Of a stretch of DNA of 64,000 bases, positions 30,995-42,356 are shown piece by piece. A program made the translations under genes and the position numbers. This DNA is from Semisulcospira habei. Taxonomy: Eukaryota > Mollusca > Gastropoda > Semisulcospiridae. The stretch covers positions 183,450,691 to 183,514,690 of the forward strand of contig BTPG01000005.1 of assembly GCA_036245525.1 (NCBI GenBank), given 5' to 3'. Each line of letters opens with the position of its first letter. Position 1 is the first letter of the stretch. The notes under the pieces were generated by a model. The model searched no databases. It was not told the origin of the DNA and saw only the letters and a program-made list of their open reading frames with translations.

Positions 30995-32200
30995 GGAAAG
31001 CGGGTACCGTGAAGCGCGCTCCGAAAGAATGAAGGGAGGCGTGTAAGTGTGGCTCGCCGGGCCCGCTCGGACGATTCGGAGTGGGGGGAGGCCCCAATTA
31101 TTGGTCTCGGGTCACACTCAGTCGAAACGGAGCATGAGGGAGAGCCTCTCTTTTTTCTCTCTCTTTTTTTTTTTACTACCTCTCTTACTTCGCTTCTCCC
31201 TCTACTTGCGTTTGCTGCGCCGTGACCGCTCAGAAGAAACGGAGCAGTAGGACGCTGACATACGCTCAGCTCGCCAGGCCTGCTCATGTAAAGGGAAGCG
31301 GGGGGGGAGCAACTCAAATAGCTCAGGCCACGCTCGGAAAAAAACGGAGCGTGGGGAGCGCGACTCCGACACTCGCCTGTCCTGCTTGGAAGCCTCGGAG
31401 CGGGGAGGGAGGTCTAGCGTGGTTAAAGTACAAGAAGGAACTTACCTGCGGGCCGGACAGCCCAGACGACAGAGTGAATGTGGGTCCGCAGAGCCGACGG
31501 AGCGACGCCATCCTGCGCGTAAGTCCGGGGAGCCTGCTGGGGCCGGGGAAGACGGTCGTGTCTGTAGAAGTCCCACAGTTGGGACCACCGGTCCTCCCTC
31601 CAAACGGCGCACACGTTATCGGTCCTGTCGTAAGAGCAGCCGGAACACGGAAGGCAGGAGTCGAAAGCGTCCAAAGGCCACTGGAAATCCCCAAAACGAA
31701 GGCAGGTACGCATAAGTGAAGCTGCCATAATGTCTGCCGCACACAGTCCGCCGGGAAGTGCTCACCGAACACTCACTCCTCACAAGGTCACACAGTCACG
31801 AAGCCGAGCCCAGAGGCCGAAGCCCACGTAAGGGTACACAGAAAGTCAAGCACCGGGCAGAAGAACCGAAAGGTGCGAAGAACAAGCAGGAGACCGCTGA
31901 AGGTGTAGAACCAATGAAGCATTCTCAGCACTACACAGTAGAATATCCGCGGCAAAGCAAAGGAAGAACCGGTCGTAATACGGAGCAAGGCTATCACTCG
32001 ACCGTCCACGAGTGAAACTGATTAGATTTCGCCCCAAGCATGCCCATATAGGGTGGTAAGGGGAGGCCACCCGGTGCTCCTATACATGAGGCATGGGAAT
32101 TGCCCAAGCAAAAATCATCTGAAACGGGACCTTCAACCTGATACAAAACAGGGCCGGATCACTTGGCTCCAGTGGAGGGGGGATCCAACTTTTCCTTTGG

Positions 32201-32360
32201 GACCTCGAACCTGATACAAAAGGCCTCCACCACGCTAGATCTTGTTTCCGCAAGGGATGGAAAATCAAACAGTGGGGTGGGGGAGAGGGGAGGAGGGGGG
32301 GTAAGCGACGGACCTTCCTTGCCTCTGGAAGATCAAACAGTAGGGGGGGTAAGTGACAGA
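32201..32360. repeat. Short G-rich direct duplication in the DIRS leader
   Basis: GATCAAACAGTAGGGGGGGT and TAAGTGACAGACCTTCCTTG occur as two tandem-like diverged copies (about 32270 and 32335). Confidence 0.5.
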
Positions 32361-32695
32361 CCTTCCTTGCTTGGGTCTGCCCACCTAAGTTCTGAGTTTA
32401 CTGCACGCAGCGCACTCAGGCTGACCGCAGACACAGCATGCCGCGTCATATTCTGTCGCGGAATAAAACCGGTGCTTTGCACGTTTTGCTACCCACAATG
32501 GTTTTTCGCGGACACGCCTTTTTAATTTTGCGCACAATTTCTTTTTCCCACAGAATTTTGCGGACAATTCCCATGCCTGATACATGGATCCCCGGTGTCT
32601 CTTCCCCAGTTGTGTAGGGGACACAACTTTGGGCTGAAATCGTTAGGCTATAGAGTGTATTCCATATAGTAATGCCATCGGTAATGCATTTCGAA

Positions 32696-33306
32696 AAAAC
32701 AAACTGAAGCGTTTCTGCTGATCCAATGATGTGGCATTTCTCTTGTTCGTCAATACAGGATGAAGGTTGTACTAGTTGAAATTCAGAACATACCCTTGAA
32801 CAGCATGTAAGGCCTCTCCAATCAACAGCAGCAAATATTTGTGTGAGAAAGAAACTCCCCCCCCCCCCCCCCCCCCCCCCCCAATCTGTCAAACAATTCA
32901 GCTCCTTTTGTTAAAACATCAACACAAACACAAAAGGCCATCATGAATGTTCAGGAAAGCATCTCGGTGCACAAAATGGCAACCTCAATGTTAAGGGGAA
33001 ATGCTGCTGCCAATTCGTTCTAGGCTGTAAGGTAACAAATTCAAAGACCAGCATGCATAAACGCGCTTACATGCACGCACTTACTGACCTTCACTACAGT
33101 ATACATCCCAGATAGCATCCAGAAATTCTGTCACATCCTCAATCATGGTCCGCAATTTTTCCACAGTACTGAAACAGAGAAGGGTATTAAAATCACAGTG
33201 TTTGCCACTCCGGCATTAGCATTCTTGTGCATGTGGCCACTATACTGGTAACACTTACAGTACTGATGGCCTTTATGGCTGCAAGCACAAGGGGTTTCAA
33301 AATGTC
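32696..33306. other. Gene-free stretch with C tract
   Basis: C-only tract at about 32857-32882; otherwise no feature. Confidence 0.5.
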
Positions 33307-33632
33307 AGCAAATATGATCCAATGATTTAACAAAATTGATTTATTGTCTAAATATGATCCAATGATTTACCAATATTGATTTCTTGTCTAAATATGACCC
33401 AATGATTTACCAATATTGATTTCTTATCTAAATATGATCCAATGATTTACCAATATTGATCTCTTATCTAAATATGATCTAATGATGTACCAATATTGAT
33501 TTCTTATCTAAATATGATCCAGTGATTTACCAATATTGATTTCTTATCTAAATATGATCCAACGATTTACCAATATTGATTTCTTGTCTAAATATGATCC
33601 AATGATTTACCAATATTGATTTCTTGTCTAAA
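33307..33632. repeat. ~38-bp minisatellite, left part
   Basis: About eight tandem units of AAATATGATCCAATGATTTA + CCAATATTGATTTCTTGTCT with few substitutions. The array is interrupted by the LINE at 33633 and continues at 35127. Confidence 0.92.
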
Positions 33633-34948
33633 TACGAACTCAAAAACTATCGCCCAGTCTCCAATCTCTCTTTCCTGTCCAAGCTTCTTGAGAAGGTCGT
33701 TCTCAACCAGCTCAACCTCCACCTCGCCGACATCAACCTCCTCAGTCCCTTCCAGTCTGCCTATCGCAAACATCACAGCACTGCAACAGCCCTTCTACAT
33801 ATCTTAAACGACCTGCATTTCTCCACCGACTCGGGCAACATCTCCCTTCTTACGCTACTCGACCTCTCTGCCGCCTTCCACACTATAGACCACTCTATCC
33901 TCCTCCACCGCCTTCACCACTCCTTTAGCATCACTGACTGCTCACTCCTGGTTTCTCTCCTACTTCTCCGACAGACAGCAGTCCGTCACCATCGACGGTG
34001 TCTCCTCCAACCCAGTCACGCTCTCCTGCGGAGTTCCACAGGGGTCCGTCCTTTTCACACTCTACACCTCTCCCCTGTCCAACATCATCCAGTCTCACCA
34101 TATACCACCACCTCTACGCCGACGACTCACAACTACTAGACAAAGACAAACTCGACAACACTCAGTCACTACTGATTCACATGGCTGACTTCTACGAAGA
34201 CGTGAAAAACTGGATGACAGCAAACAAGCTTAAACTGAATGACGACAAAACGGAAGCCATGCTGGTAGGCACTCGCCAGAAACTTTCCCAGCTCCCTCCC
34301 TCCCTCCACCTTCAACTCGACAGCACCCTTATCTCCCTCTCTGACTCGGCCAAAAACCTCGGCGTTATCCTCGATTCCTCTCTTTCCATGACCAGCTTCG
34401 TCTCTGCCACGGCCCACGCATGCTACTTCCACCTCATCAGTCAGATCAGAAAATACCTCACTACCGAAGCTGCCACCAAACTTGCTGTCTCTCTCATCCT
34501 ATCTCGCATCAACTACTGCAACTCTCTCCTTTCCGGCCTCCCTCACTCCACCACTTTCACTCTCCAGCACGTCGAGAACAATGCAGCCCGCCTCATCCTC
34601 AGAAATAAAAAATCCGACTACGTCACTCCCCTGTTCAAACTCCTTCACTGGCTTCCCATCCCCCAACGCATCCAATACAAGATTCTGTCTCTTTGCTACA
34701 AATCCCTGAACAACTGCGCTCCCGCCTATCTCTCAAACTTACTTCACCCCTACACTCCTCCCCGCTCCCTCCCCTCCGCCTCCACATCCCCCGCACCAAA
34801 CTCAGCACTGACTTTCGGCCCCCGCGCCTTCTCAGTATACAGTCCATCCACCTGGAACACTCTCCCACTCTCTCTTCGTCAGAAACACTCTCTCTCCTCC
34901 TTCCAGTTCCAGTCCGCCCTCAAAACTCACCTCTTTCAACAGTTCTAG
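33633..34948 (+). pseudogene. LINE reverse transcriptase, family A
   Basis: KNYRPVSNLSFLSKLLEKVV (RT motif), LLTLLDLSAAFHTIDHSIL (motif A region; the usual FDTIDHS reads FHTIDHS), YADDSQLLD (catalytic Y-A-D-D at about 34118), then the C-terminal region LHWLPIPQRIQYKIL and LSLRQKHSLSSF. There is a frame break between 33950 and 34120. 5'-truncated: no endonuclease. Confidence 0.85.
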
Positions 34949-35126
34949 CACTATAGTATACCACCACACTCCCCACCCTAAGCAGACTGTCGTAATGTAT
35001 TTCACTATTTGTGGTACGTGAGTCGTTGTCTAAAGCGTGCGCGAGTTGTGAGTGCGCGCTTAAGAGTTATAATTATTATAAGATAAGCGCATTATAAATA
35101 CCGTAATTATTATTATTATTATTACA
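33633..35126 (+). mobile_element. 5'-truncated LINE (CR1/jockey-like, family A) inside the minisatellite
   Basis: Starts mid-RT and ends in a (ATT)n tail after AAATACCGTAATTATT. The minisatellite phase resumes directly after the tail (ATATGATCCAATGATTTACC), so the insertion is clean. Confidence 0.92.
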
Positions 35127-35340
35127 TATGATCCAATGATTTACCAATATTGATTTCTTAACTAAATATGATCCAAAGATTACCATTACCAATCCTGATT
35201 TCTTGTCTAAATATGATCCAAAGATTTACCATTACCAATATTGATTTCTTGCCTAAATATGATCCAAAAATTTACCATTACCAATATTGATTTCTTGTCT
35301 AAATATGATCCAATGATTTACCAATATTGATTTCTTGCTA
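35127..35340. repeat. ~38-bp minisatellite, right part
   Basis: Continuation of the array, about five more diverged units; some carry an additional TTACCATTACC step, so units here are 42-44 bp. Confidence 0.9.
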
Positions 35341-35353
35341 TATGGGTCTAAAC

Positions 35354-35526
35354 TAACCCATTAGCCCCAGGACAGCATTTCCAAAAATGTAGGTACCAGC
35401 TGCAGGAGATAGATCGACCATGGCAATTCAAGGATAGTATGAGATAATCTTGGTGCCAAGCTAATCTGGCATTACCCTTGAATTATCATGGCCAATCCAT
35501 CTCCAGGTGTAGTCCGTTAGGGTTAA
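35354..35526. mobile_element. TTAA-type hairpin MITE, copy e
   Basis: CTAACCCATTAGCCCC ... GTTAGGGTTAA; core TTGGTGCCAAGCTAATCTGG partly degraded. Confidence 0.65.
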
Positions 35527-35585
35527 ACAGGCTTATACGTGGATTAATTTGCAGCTTTTGTTTACTGTTTACATGCACAAGGGGG

Positions 35586-35677
35586 TTAACCCTTTGGCTG
35601 TAGGCAGCAGTTTTAATCGTGACGATTCCTGCAGGAATCATCGTGACACAAAATGCTACTGACAGTCAAAGGGTTAA
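35586..35677. mobile_element. Second TTAA hairpin family
   Basis: TTAACCCTTTGGCTGTAG ... CTGACAGTCAAAGGGTTAA with core CGTGACGATTCCTGCAGGAA/TCATCGTGACA. TTAA plus CCC ends again look piggyBac-like. A right end only is seen at 60570-60592. Confidence 0.65.
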
Positions 35678-35697
35678 ATAACACTGAAGGAACTTAC

Positions 35698-35911
35698 TAC
35701 TGTTCACTTTCACTGGAGTGGATAAAATCCTTTGCTCTCTGGACCTCAAGCTTGTTCAACAGATGTTTTCTCCTCTTCTTTTTCAGTTTGCGTTTCTGGT
35801 TTTTGGTCAAGTCTACGGCGTTGTCTGTGTTCACTGCTGACTTTGTGCTAAGGTCCATACTTCCTTTGTCGCCTGATTTATCTAGACGCATCCTCTTCCT
35901 TTGTGAGCCAT
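35698..35911 (-). CDS. ERICH1: ERICH1-like host gene, downstream exon
   Basis: On the minus strand, a good acceptor (TGTTTTTATCTAG) precedes ATGGCTCACAAAGG, giving a frame with RKRMRLDKSGDKG and then KNQKRKLKKKRRKHLLNKLE, a Lys-rich block that matches the KNKKRKLKKK region of glutamate-rich protein 1. The exon either ends at TAG (35697-35699) or is spliced at the overlapping GTAAGT (35692-35697); both are possible. It lies about 660 bp downstream of the acidic exon, separated by an intron with two hairpin repeats. Symbol is by resemblance only. Confidence 0.55.
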
Positions 35912-36286
35912 CTAGATAAAAACAGAGGTGAGTACATGACATCATGTTTAATTCAAAAGAAGAGATGACAATTTACTATTTATCTAAATACAGGCAAAGA
36001 ACAACAGCATAAAATAACCAAAGATAGAACAGACTTTCCAATATGAGTTAAAACTGTTTGTCATAAAAATGGACTGCATGATGTGTGCGAATTCCTTTCT
36101 TTGCATTATTACCTTATTGCATTTACACACTTGGACTTGGAGGTCCCTATTTGGGTCTGGATTTCATTACAAAGCAGACATTTTGGCCTGAGCCAAGAGT
36201 ACTAGCAGTTAGGGCCACATACACTAGACACTCACAAACATGTTCTGCCCGAAGCCCATTCAGCCCCCACACACTACAACAAGAAA

Positions 36287-36352
36287 GCAAGAGGCGTAGA
36301 TCCTCATGAGCCCCCGCGACTGCAGGGGCTTATGAGGATCTACGCCTCTTGC
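36287..36352. repeat. CATAGATCCTCATGAG hairpin family, near-perfect copy
   Basis: GCAAGAGGCGTAGATCCTCA and TGAGGATCTACGCCTCTTGC around GCCCCCGCGACTGCAGGGGC; lies in the intron of the ERICH1-like gene. Confidence 0.85.
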
Positions 36353-36368
36353 ATTCGATTCGCAATGA

Positions 36369-36446
36369 TCATTCAAAGGTGGTGCCAGAAAAGCTTTGCA
36401 CCGCTTGGTGCCAACCCCACCCTGGCACCACCCCTGAACTGCCATG
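36369..36446. repeat. Degenerate core of the TTAA hairpin MITE, copy f
   Basis: TTCAAAGGTGGTGCCAGAA ... CTGGCACCACCCCTGAA. Confidence 0.55.
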
Positions 36447-36570
36447 GTCGACCTATCTCTTGAACCATAATGTAGGCTTTATATGAGAACGTTCATGTTT
36501 AGAATAGCAACAATAGGTCTAAACTATAATTAGGTAATTGTATTCAACATATCCCAAGTAATATTCCTAC

Positions 36571-37206
36571 CTGTGTCATCGCCACTGGAGAGAGTGGTTG
36601 TGGTGATGTCTCCTCCTCTGTACACTGATGGCCGTCCATCTAGCGGGGCCATCAGTACTGTGTACAGGTGTGACGTCGTTGTGGTAGGTGTGCTGCTGGT
36701 GGTAGTTGTCTTATTAGTGCTGCTCTTGTCGTTGCTGTCCATGATGGTTGCATCGCTGGCCACGCTATTATTGTCAGTGTTGTCATTATCGTCCTCCTGA
36801 TGATCCTTTTCTTTATCTTTAACATTCTCACCTTGTGTGTCCTTAGAACTGTCATTTTTTACATCCTTTGGGACTTCACTTTTCGAGTCCTTAGAAGTTT
36901 CACTTTTTGCGTCCGTAGACCCTTCAGTTTTTGTTTCCACAGAACCTACAGATTTTGTGTCCTTTTCCACTTGGCTTTTGGAATCCTCTGACACTTCACT
37001 TTTTGCATTCTTTTCAACGTCATCTTTTGAATCCTTCTCTGTGGGAGATCCTTTATCTGCATCTTTTACAATCTTTTCTTCCACTTTGTCTTTATCGCCT
37101 GTGTCTTTGGTTGTTCCATCCAATGTGTCCTCTCCTGACTCCACATTTGCAGATTCAGTCGGGTCGGGAAGTCCGTACAGATGACTGAGGACCTTTTTTC
37201 TGAATG
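36571..37206 (-). CDS. ERICH1: ERICH1-like host gene, acidic exon
   Basis: Minus-strand exon with acceptor TTTTCTACAG at 37207 and donor CAG|GTAGGA at 36571/36570. It opens with FRKKVLSHLYGLPDPTE, similar to the EKVLQRLFP start of human ERICH1, continues through a long Lys/Asp/Glu/Ser low-complexity stretch, and closes with LYTVLMAPLDGRPSVYRGGD and SSGDDT, echoing the human RRLYTASGPPEGYVP and SSGDDT. The frame is open throughout (about 212 codons). Exon phase requires one base from an upstream first exon that I could not place. Nuclear/nucleolar location is only a guess from the basic blocks. Confidence 0.55.
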
Positions 37207-37479
37207 CTGTAGAAAAATGGTAAATATACTATATAGATCCATAAGATAGGTGACAACAGTGGTGGTGGTGGAAGGTGGGGTGTTTTGTTTTGCTTGTTTT
37301 TTGTTTTGTTTGTGTGTGTTTGTTTTGTTTGTGGGTTTGTTTGTTTTTTGAGGGGAAGAAAGATAGTTACATCCAGTCAAAATCATAAAACTTGGGCCCT
37401 CTAGCGCACACAGGCACCGGTACAAATGCACCTGTAGGGTCAATACATTCATCCTAAGACATCGCAGGCAATGTATCAA

Positions 37480-37565
37480 CCATGATAGTTTCAGGGTACT
37501 TCCAGATTAGCTCAGCGCTTAGGTGGGCACCCAAGATAACCTGGCACTACCCTTGAACCATCATC
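37480..37565. repeat. Degenerate core of TTAA hairpin MITE, copy g
   Basis: ACCATGATAGTTTCAGGGTA ... CTGGCACTACCCTTGAACCA. Confidence 0.55.
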
Positions 37566-37794
37566 ATCATAAACACCTCCCAAATCATTGTGCATGTGTT
37601 AATCAATGTGTAAAGTAACAACTAAACACATCTATTACCTTTACAGCAATTATCTAATGGGTGTCATCATTCTTATGATGACAGGCCACCAGGTAGCAAC
37701 TTTAAAAATATGAATCATCTGCATATTTGTTAATGGTATGTCACTAGAACTTGCTAAGCAGAAAGTTTAGTTTAACAACACTAGTTTACATGTT

Positions 37795-37921
37795 TAACCC
37801 TTTTAGCCCCAAGGTCCCATTTCTCAAATTTTGGAGGGGTTGCCTAAAAACTATGTACCAGTTGTAGCAGATGGATTGATCATAATTCAAGGGTAGTGCC
37901 AGATGAGCTTGGCGCCTTCAT
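37795..37921. repeat. Left half of TTAA hairpin MITE, copy h
   Basis: TTAACCCTTTTAGCCCCAAG and GTCCCATTTCTCAAATTTTG to GAGCTTGGCGCCTT, then abruptly different sequence. Confidence 0.7.
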
Positions 37922-38900
37922 GTGTGAGTGTGACTGACTGCGACTTGCACCAGAGGTGGCGAGACAACTTTTCCTGTATGTGGCAAGATGTATTTGAAAC
38001 AATAATGTTCATTGTTTGATGACGGATTATCGTTCAACTGTAAGATGCACAGTTGCAATATATTTGTGTGTAAATATGCTGTATATTCTGACAAACTGAC
38101 AAGTGATAATAGACATTTGTTATGATCATAATAAATAATTACTGGTCACTACCAACTGTAAACGGCTTATATCAGCATGTGCTAGGACAAGGGGTAGCCA
38201 CTGTGGGGAGGATGCAAATAATGAAGGCAAAATCACCTGACATTAGTGAATGAAGTCATTATTATTTGAAAATCAATAGTAAAAACGTATCTGAAAATAA
38301 AATAGTTCTACGTCAGTTCAACATAATTTTGCTTTCATCTATGAATTATGTTATAATGAAGTTGGCCTACTTGCCACGCTGTCAGTGAACACTTTGTAAA
38401 ACATTTCTGTCCAGGCGTTGGATCATTCCTTTCTGTTTATCGACAGTTTAGTGGAAAACATGTCAGACTGGACCAAAATAACTTTACTTTTGTTAACTGT
38501 ACAGGGTTTGATTTAAAACCTAGTCATTGTGGATGGAAACTGAGAAATTCAATCCACACAAAACGCGGTGAGCCATATCACCGACTTCCTATTCTGACGA
38601 TTGACCTGGTTAGGTCAAAATACTCGCATGGAAGATTGCGTAGTCGATGATCCATTATACAAGGCCACTGTGCCATAAATCTGCCAAATACGGACTAAAG
38701 TCTGTATTGCGACAGAAGTTTAAATTTAAATTCGGCAGCAGTTGCGTTTTATTCCCATTGTAGTTAGGGGTGAAAGGTAGATCATATTTGATGGCTATTT
38801 TTGTGTGACCTACTGCACTGGCCTAGATCTACTGAAACATTTCTTTCTTTCATCCTTGTTCCTTCGCAAGGACAAGAACTATGCTCGAAATTTCCAATAT
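37922..38900. other. Gene-free AT-rich stretch
   Basis: Probably upstream or intronic sequence of the ERICH1-like gene; no exon could be supported. Confidence 0.4.
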
Positions 38901-38977
38901 GCAAGAAAGGGAATTAAATAAGAACAAAGCAAATAATTACTACATATAAATAAATAATAACAGTAAACTGCCCATAC

Positions 38978-39190
38978 CTTCACTCTTCTCCATTGCTCCG
39001 AAATAACGGAGAATTTAAAACCGTATGCATTTGTGCCGCCTTCGTCTCCTGTGTTTTGACTCAACATGTGGTTAGAATACAGTGCCGTCTGGAGGAAGCC
39101 GAAAATAAGTAGGTCAAACCGTCGGGAGGCACTTTCAGGGTTGTGAAAATAAATAAAGTCAAGGATCGAAAAAACAACACCAACAAACAT
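38978..39190 (-). other. Possible small host exon with a membrane helix
   Basis: Minus-strand frame with an internal ATG (MFVGVVFSILDFIYFHNPES) and a possible donor AAG|GTATGG at 38978/38977. Hydrophobic start then a polar tail (SQNTGDEGGTNAYGFKFSV). The frame's first possible codon is GTG, there is no acceptor, and the splice phase does not match the ERICH1-like exon. Could be a chance ORF. Confidence 0.25.
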
Positions 39191-39854
39191 TACAAAAAAG
39201 GACACTTTAATTTTAGACACTTCTTTTTAATATTGCTCTCGGTTTAAACGAGAACCACCATTTATTTTCTATTAAATGTCAACTTACGGTAAGTGGGTCA
39301 AAATTCAGGACACCGTCTATTTACTACAAGTTGAAAACTGGAGTGGCAGTTTTGAACGGGAAAGCATACGGACTAAATGTCGGTTATAGTCTAAAACAAG
39401 AGAATCGGCTAGCAGATAGCCGGATTTCGGGGGTGGGGCGGAGCATTATGCAGTCCGGTTACAATAGAGTATTGGGAAAGCAATGATTCCTCGCGCTGGG
39501 ACCATATGGCGTGGCGCGTCCCCTGGGTGGTGGATAGGGGGTCCCTCGCGAGAGGCCGGGTGCACCGAATGAAATAAGGTGCCGTGAACCAACATGGTCT
39601 AAGGGAATGAGACCCCGACAGAAAACCCCTGGCCCTCCTAGCAAGGGGGGTGGGCGTGGGGGAAGCTTCCCCACACTGCAAATAAAGAAATAGCTACAGA
39701 AACGCCGAAGCCGGAATAGACGAAACAGCAATTCCTTTCCGGCCCTGGAGGAGAAAGGTTCTTCTACCAGATGATTTATGACGTCGTGTGGTGAAAGCCG
39801 GAAGTCTTCGGAAGCCACAAGACCGAGCCGCCTCTCTCTATCCAGGGACACAAT

Positions 39855-40433
39855 CATGGGCACATGGAATGTCAAGACCACTGTACGCAGAGCGGCAAGG
39901 CCGCCCATATAGTAGCAGCGGAAATGCAAAAGTACAACCTTGCCCTGCTAGTATCAGTGAAGCCAGATGGACGCAGTCTGGGCAAAAAAGGCTGTTAAGT
40001 GGGGAGATGATTCTGTATCAGTGTCATGACTAGAGGAGAATGCCCCCCATAAAGAAAAGGTGTAGCATTCATGCTGTCACCAGTGAAGTGACACCGCAGA
40101 GAGCGCTGATGGGCTGGGAACCAGTCTTGGGCCAAGAATTATCACACAGCAGCCTTTAGAACCAAAACAAAAAGATTAAGCTAAACGTCATCCAGTGTTT
40201 GCGCCCACTAATGACTCTCACAGTGACGAGGAAGAGAAACAAGAGTTCTACGACCGACTCACTCCAGCCGAGTGCTGTGGACAAATGTGCGGAGCTGCGA
40301 GACGACATCACCATCGTCATGGGCGATTTTAATGCCAAAATAGGGGAGGACAACACCGGATACGAAGAGGTGATGGGGAGACAGGGAATAGGGGAGATGA
40401 GTGAGAACGGGGAGAGATTTGTAGACTTTTGTG
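39855..40433 (+). pseudogene. L1A endonuclease domain, first part
   Basis: Contains SEARWTQSGQKRLLSGE in one frame and DDITIVMGDFNAKIGEDNTG (catalytic GDFN box) in another; broken by frameshifts and ends at VDFCAL, the point of the LTR-like insertion. Confidence 0.8.
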
Positions 40434-40437
40434 CTCT

Positions 40438-42352
40438 TGTGGTAAAAATGCCTTGTACACGTTTTTTTTTACATCTTATTATTTTCGTCTTTTTGGGTAA
40501 GTGTGCTCACTGAGGCTTACTGCATAGTTCAGCTATTTTTGTCTCCTGCACGCCTGGCTGGAATTTAATGTGTATTTACCGCCAGTAGTAAGAGGCGAGA
40601 ATGTGTAGCACAGCGCAACGTTAAACAAAGGCCAGATGTTGTACTCAGTGACCGCACCTCGCCTAGGGTCGGTTTCTCCCTTCTTTTTAGAGCTCTGCTA
40701 CGATGCCAGACAGCTGGTTACTGCGGAGTATTTTCCCTTGACAGGAGATTTGATTTGGGTTGTTAACTACGTAGTCTTGTAAAAGTACGATTTTTCATCT
40801 GCAAGAGGTTTTTGCAACAATATAGTGTTTGAAGTGCTCTAAGTGTTGGTAATAGTTTCAGAATTTACCAAAGCGTATTTAGCTAGGAAAGTAATGTTCT
40901 ATCCCATGGAAAAGTGCTTCACCATTTTGTAACACGTAATGATTTTGGTCGGGCGAGCGACTTTCCGCTTCCCGTCAGCTTTTCGGCTAGCGAAAAGCTC
41001 CCGCTGCTGTCGGCCTTTGGCTTAGACGGCGGTGTGGTACCTGTTCTGCGGAGATAGGTGGATTTGAGCGGTTGTTATCCACGATCGCTTCTACAGTTGC
41101 TGTTTCGACTTAGCCGTTTTTCCAGAGTTCTCTACAAACCAGCATTTTGGACTCTGTCATTTTTCTGAGCCCTCCTTTGAACGGGAATCCCGGACTCTGT
41201 CGTTTTTTTGGAGTCTTCGGACTTTGCCATTTTTCTGGCGGCTCTCCTTTATAACGGGCGCTCCGGACTCTGCCGTTTTTTTTTGTAGTCTTCCTTTGTA
41301 ACGGGCGCTTCGGACTTTGCCATTTTTCCGAGGTTTCCCTTCACAAAGGGCGCTTCTGACTGCCATTTTTCCGAGGTTTCTCTTTTACAAAGGGCGCTTC
41401 GGACTTAGCCATTTTTGGGGAGTCTTCGGACTCTGCCATTTTTCCAGATAGTTAGTTATAACGGGCGCTTCGGACTTTGCCATTTTTTTGGAGTCTTCGG
41501 ACTCTGCCATTTTTCTGTAGTCTTCCTTGATAACGGGCGTCTCGGACTTTGTCGTTTTTCCGAGGCTTCCCAATACCAAAGGACGTTTTAGACTTAGCCA
41601 TTTTTTTGGACTCTGCCATTTTTCCGAGGTTTTCCTTTGTAGCGGGCGGCTCGGACTCTGTCGTTTTTCCGAAGCATCCCTCTACAAAGGACGTTTTGGA
41701 CTCTGTTATTTTCCGGGCTCTTCTTTTGTAACAGGCGCCTCGGACTCTGTCGTTTTCCGAGGCTTCCCTTTTACAAAGGGGCGCTTTGGACTTAGTCATT
41801 TTTGTACAGGTCTTCCTTCAACAAAGGCCTCTCTGACTTAATTACTTTTATAGACTTTCTTTTATAAGGGCACTTTGGACTTTGTCATTTTTGCCGAGGC
41901 TTCCTTTTATCTAATGGCCTCTCCGACTTAGTTATTTTACTAGATTCTCCTTTGTTCGGACTTTGTCATTCTTTTTAGAGACACGACTTAGATATTAGTA
42001 CTGTGCTGCGCTACTGTAGTAACACTTGAGTACATTGTGACCAGCAGAGAATATATTTTTCTCAAACGGCCTCATGCCGGGGCATTTGTTGTCACTTTAG
42101 CCTTATTAGCCTGTACTGCAATATATATACGAAATGCGATCTTCGTTTCACATGTTTTATTGTAGTTAATATCGAGTGCGAGTGACTGTGCTTGTGTGTG
42201 TGAACTTGGCATCCTGACACGAGCAAACATTTACATACACATTCACCGGTCACACAAACATTGCACACGGTCAGCGACGCTACAGATTTTGGTGTCGAAG
42301 GCTGGGGTGAGGCGACATTACATAATTTTGGTGTCAGAAGGGCGACATTACA
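40438..42352. mobile_element. 1.9-kb LTR-like insertion with internal tandem array
   Basis: Starts TGTGGTAAAAATG and ends GGCGACATTACA (TG...CA), flanked by CTCT on both sides (40434-40437 and 42353-42356), and sits exactly inside the endonuclease codons of L1A. Near its right end TTTTGGTGTCGAAGG and TTTTGGTGTCAGAAGG resemble LTR-retrotransposon primer-binding sites, which normally lie outside the LTR. No protein-coding frame. Its middle is the tandem array 41140-41960. Confidence 0.6.
41140..41960. repeat. Degenerate ~40-50-bp tandem array
   Basis: About 16-18 units built from CGGACTTTGCCATTTTTCCG, AGGCTTCCCTTTACAAAGG and GCGCTT, varying in length and order. Long minus-strand frames through it (KNGKVRSARYKG-like) are by-products of the periodicity. 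Confidence 0.82.
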
Positions 42353-42356
42353 CTCT

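Larger units (their letters stand above)
26961..32695 (-). mobile_element. Degenerate DIRS-like retroelement, minus strand
   Basis: Reading on the minus strand from 32695: terminal repeat (CATTACCGATGGCATTACTA, AACGATTTCAGCCCAAAGTT), a leader with GTGTCCCCTACACAACTGGG, a GC-rich gag-like region, reverse transcriptase, RNase H and tyrosine recombinase. This gene order is that of DIRS elements. GC content is much higher than the Maverick. The 3' end after the recombinase Arg box is missing at about 26960. A LINE 3' fragment is inserted at 28692-29219. Confidence 0.8.

Noticed and set aside
31047..32015. Plus-strand frames in the GC-rich 27-32 kb block
   Set aside because: Low stop density from high GC; DIRS domains read only on the minus strand.
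33307..35340. Regular ~38-bp repeats as a possible CRISPR array
   Set aside because: Units are contiguous without variable spacers, the genome is eukaryotic, and there are no cas genes; it is a minisatellite.
36573..37188. Plus-strand frames antisense to the acidic exon
   Set aside because: The minus strand carries splice sites and ERICH1-like landmarks; the plus frames are shadows.
41157..41799. Minus-strand frames with repeated Lys-rich peptides
   Set aside because: They simply follow the tandem array's periodicity inside the LTR-like insert.
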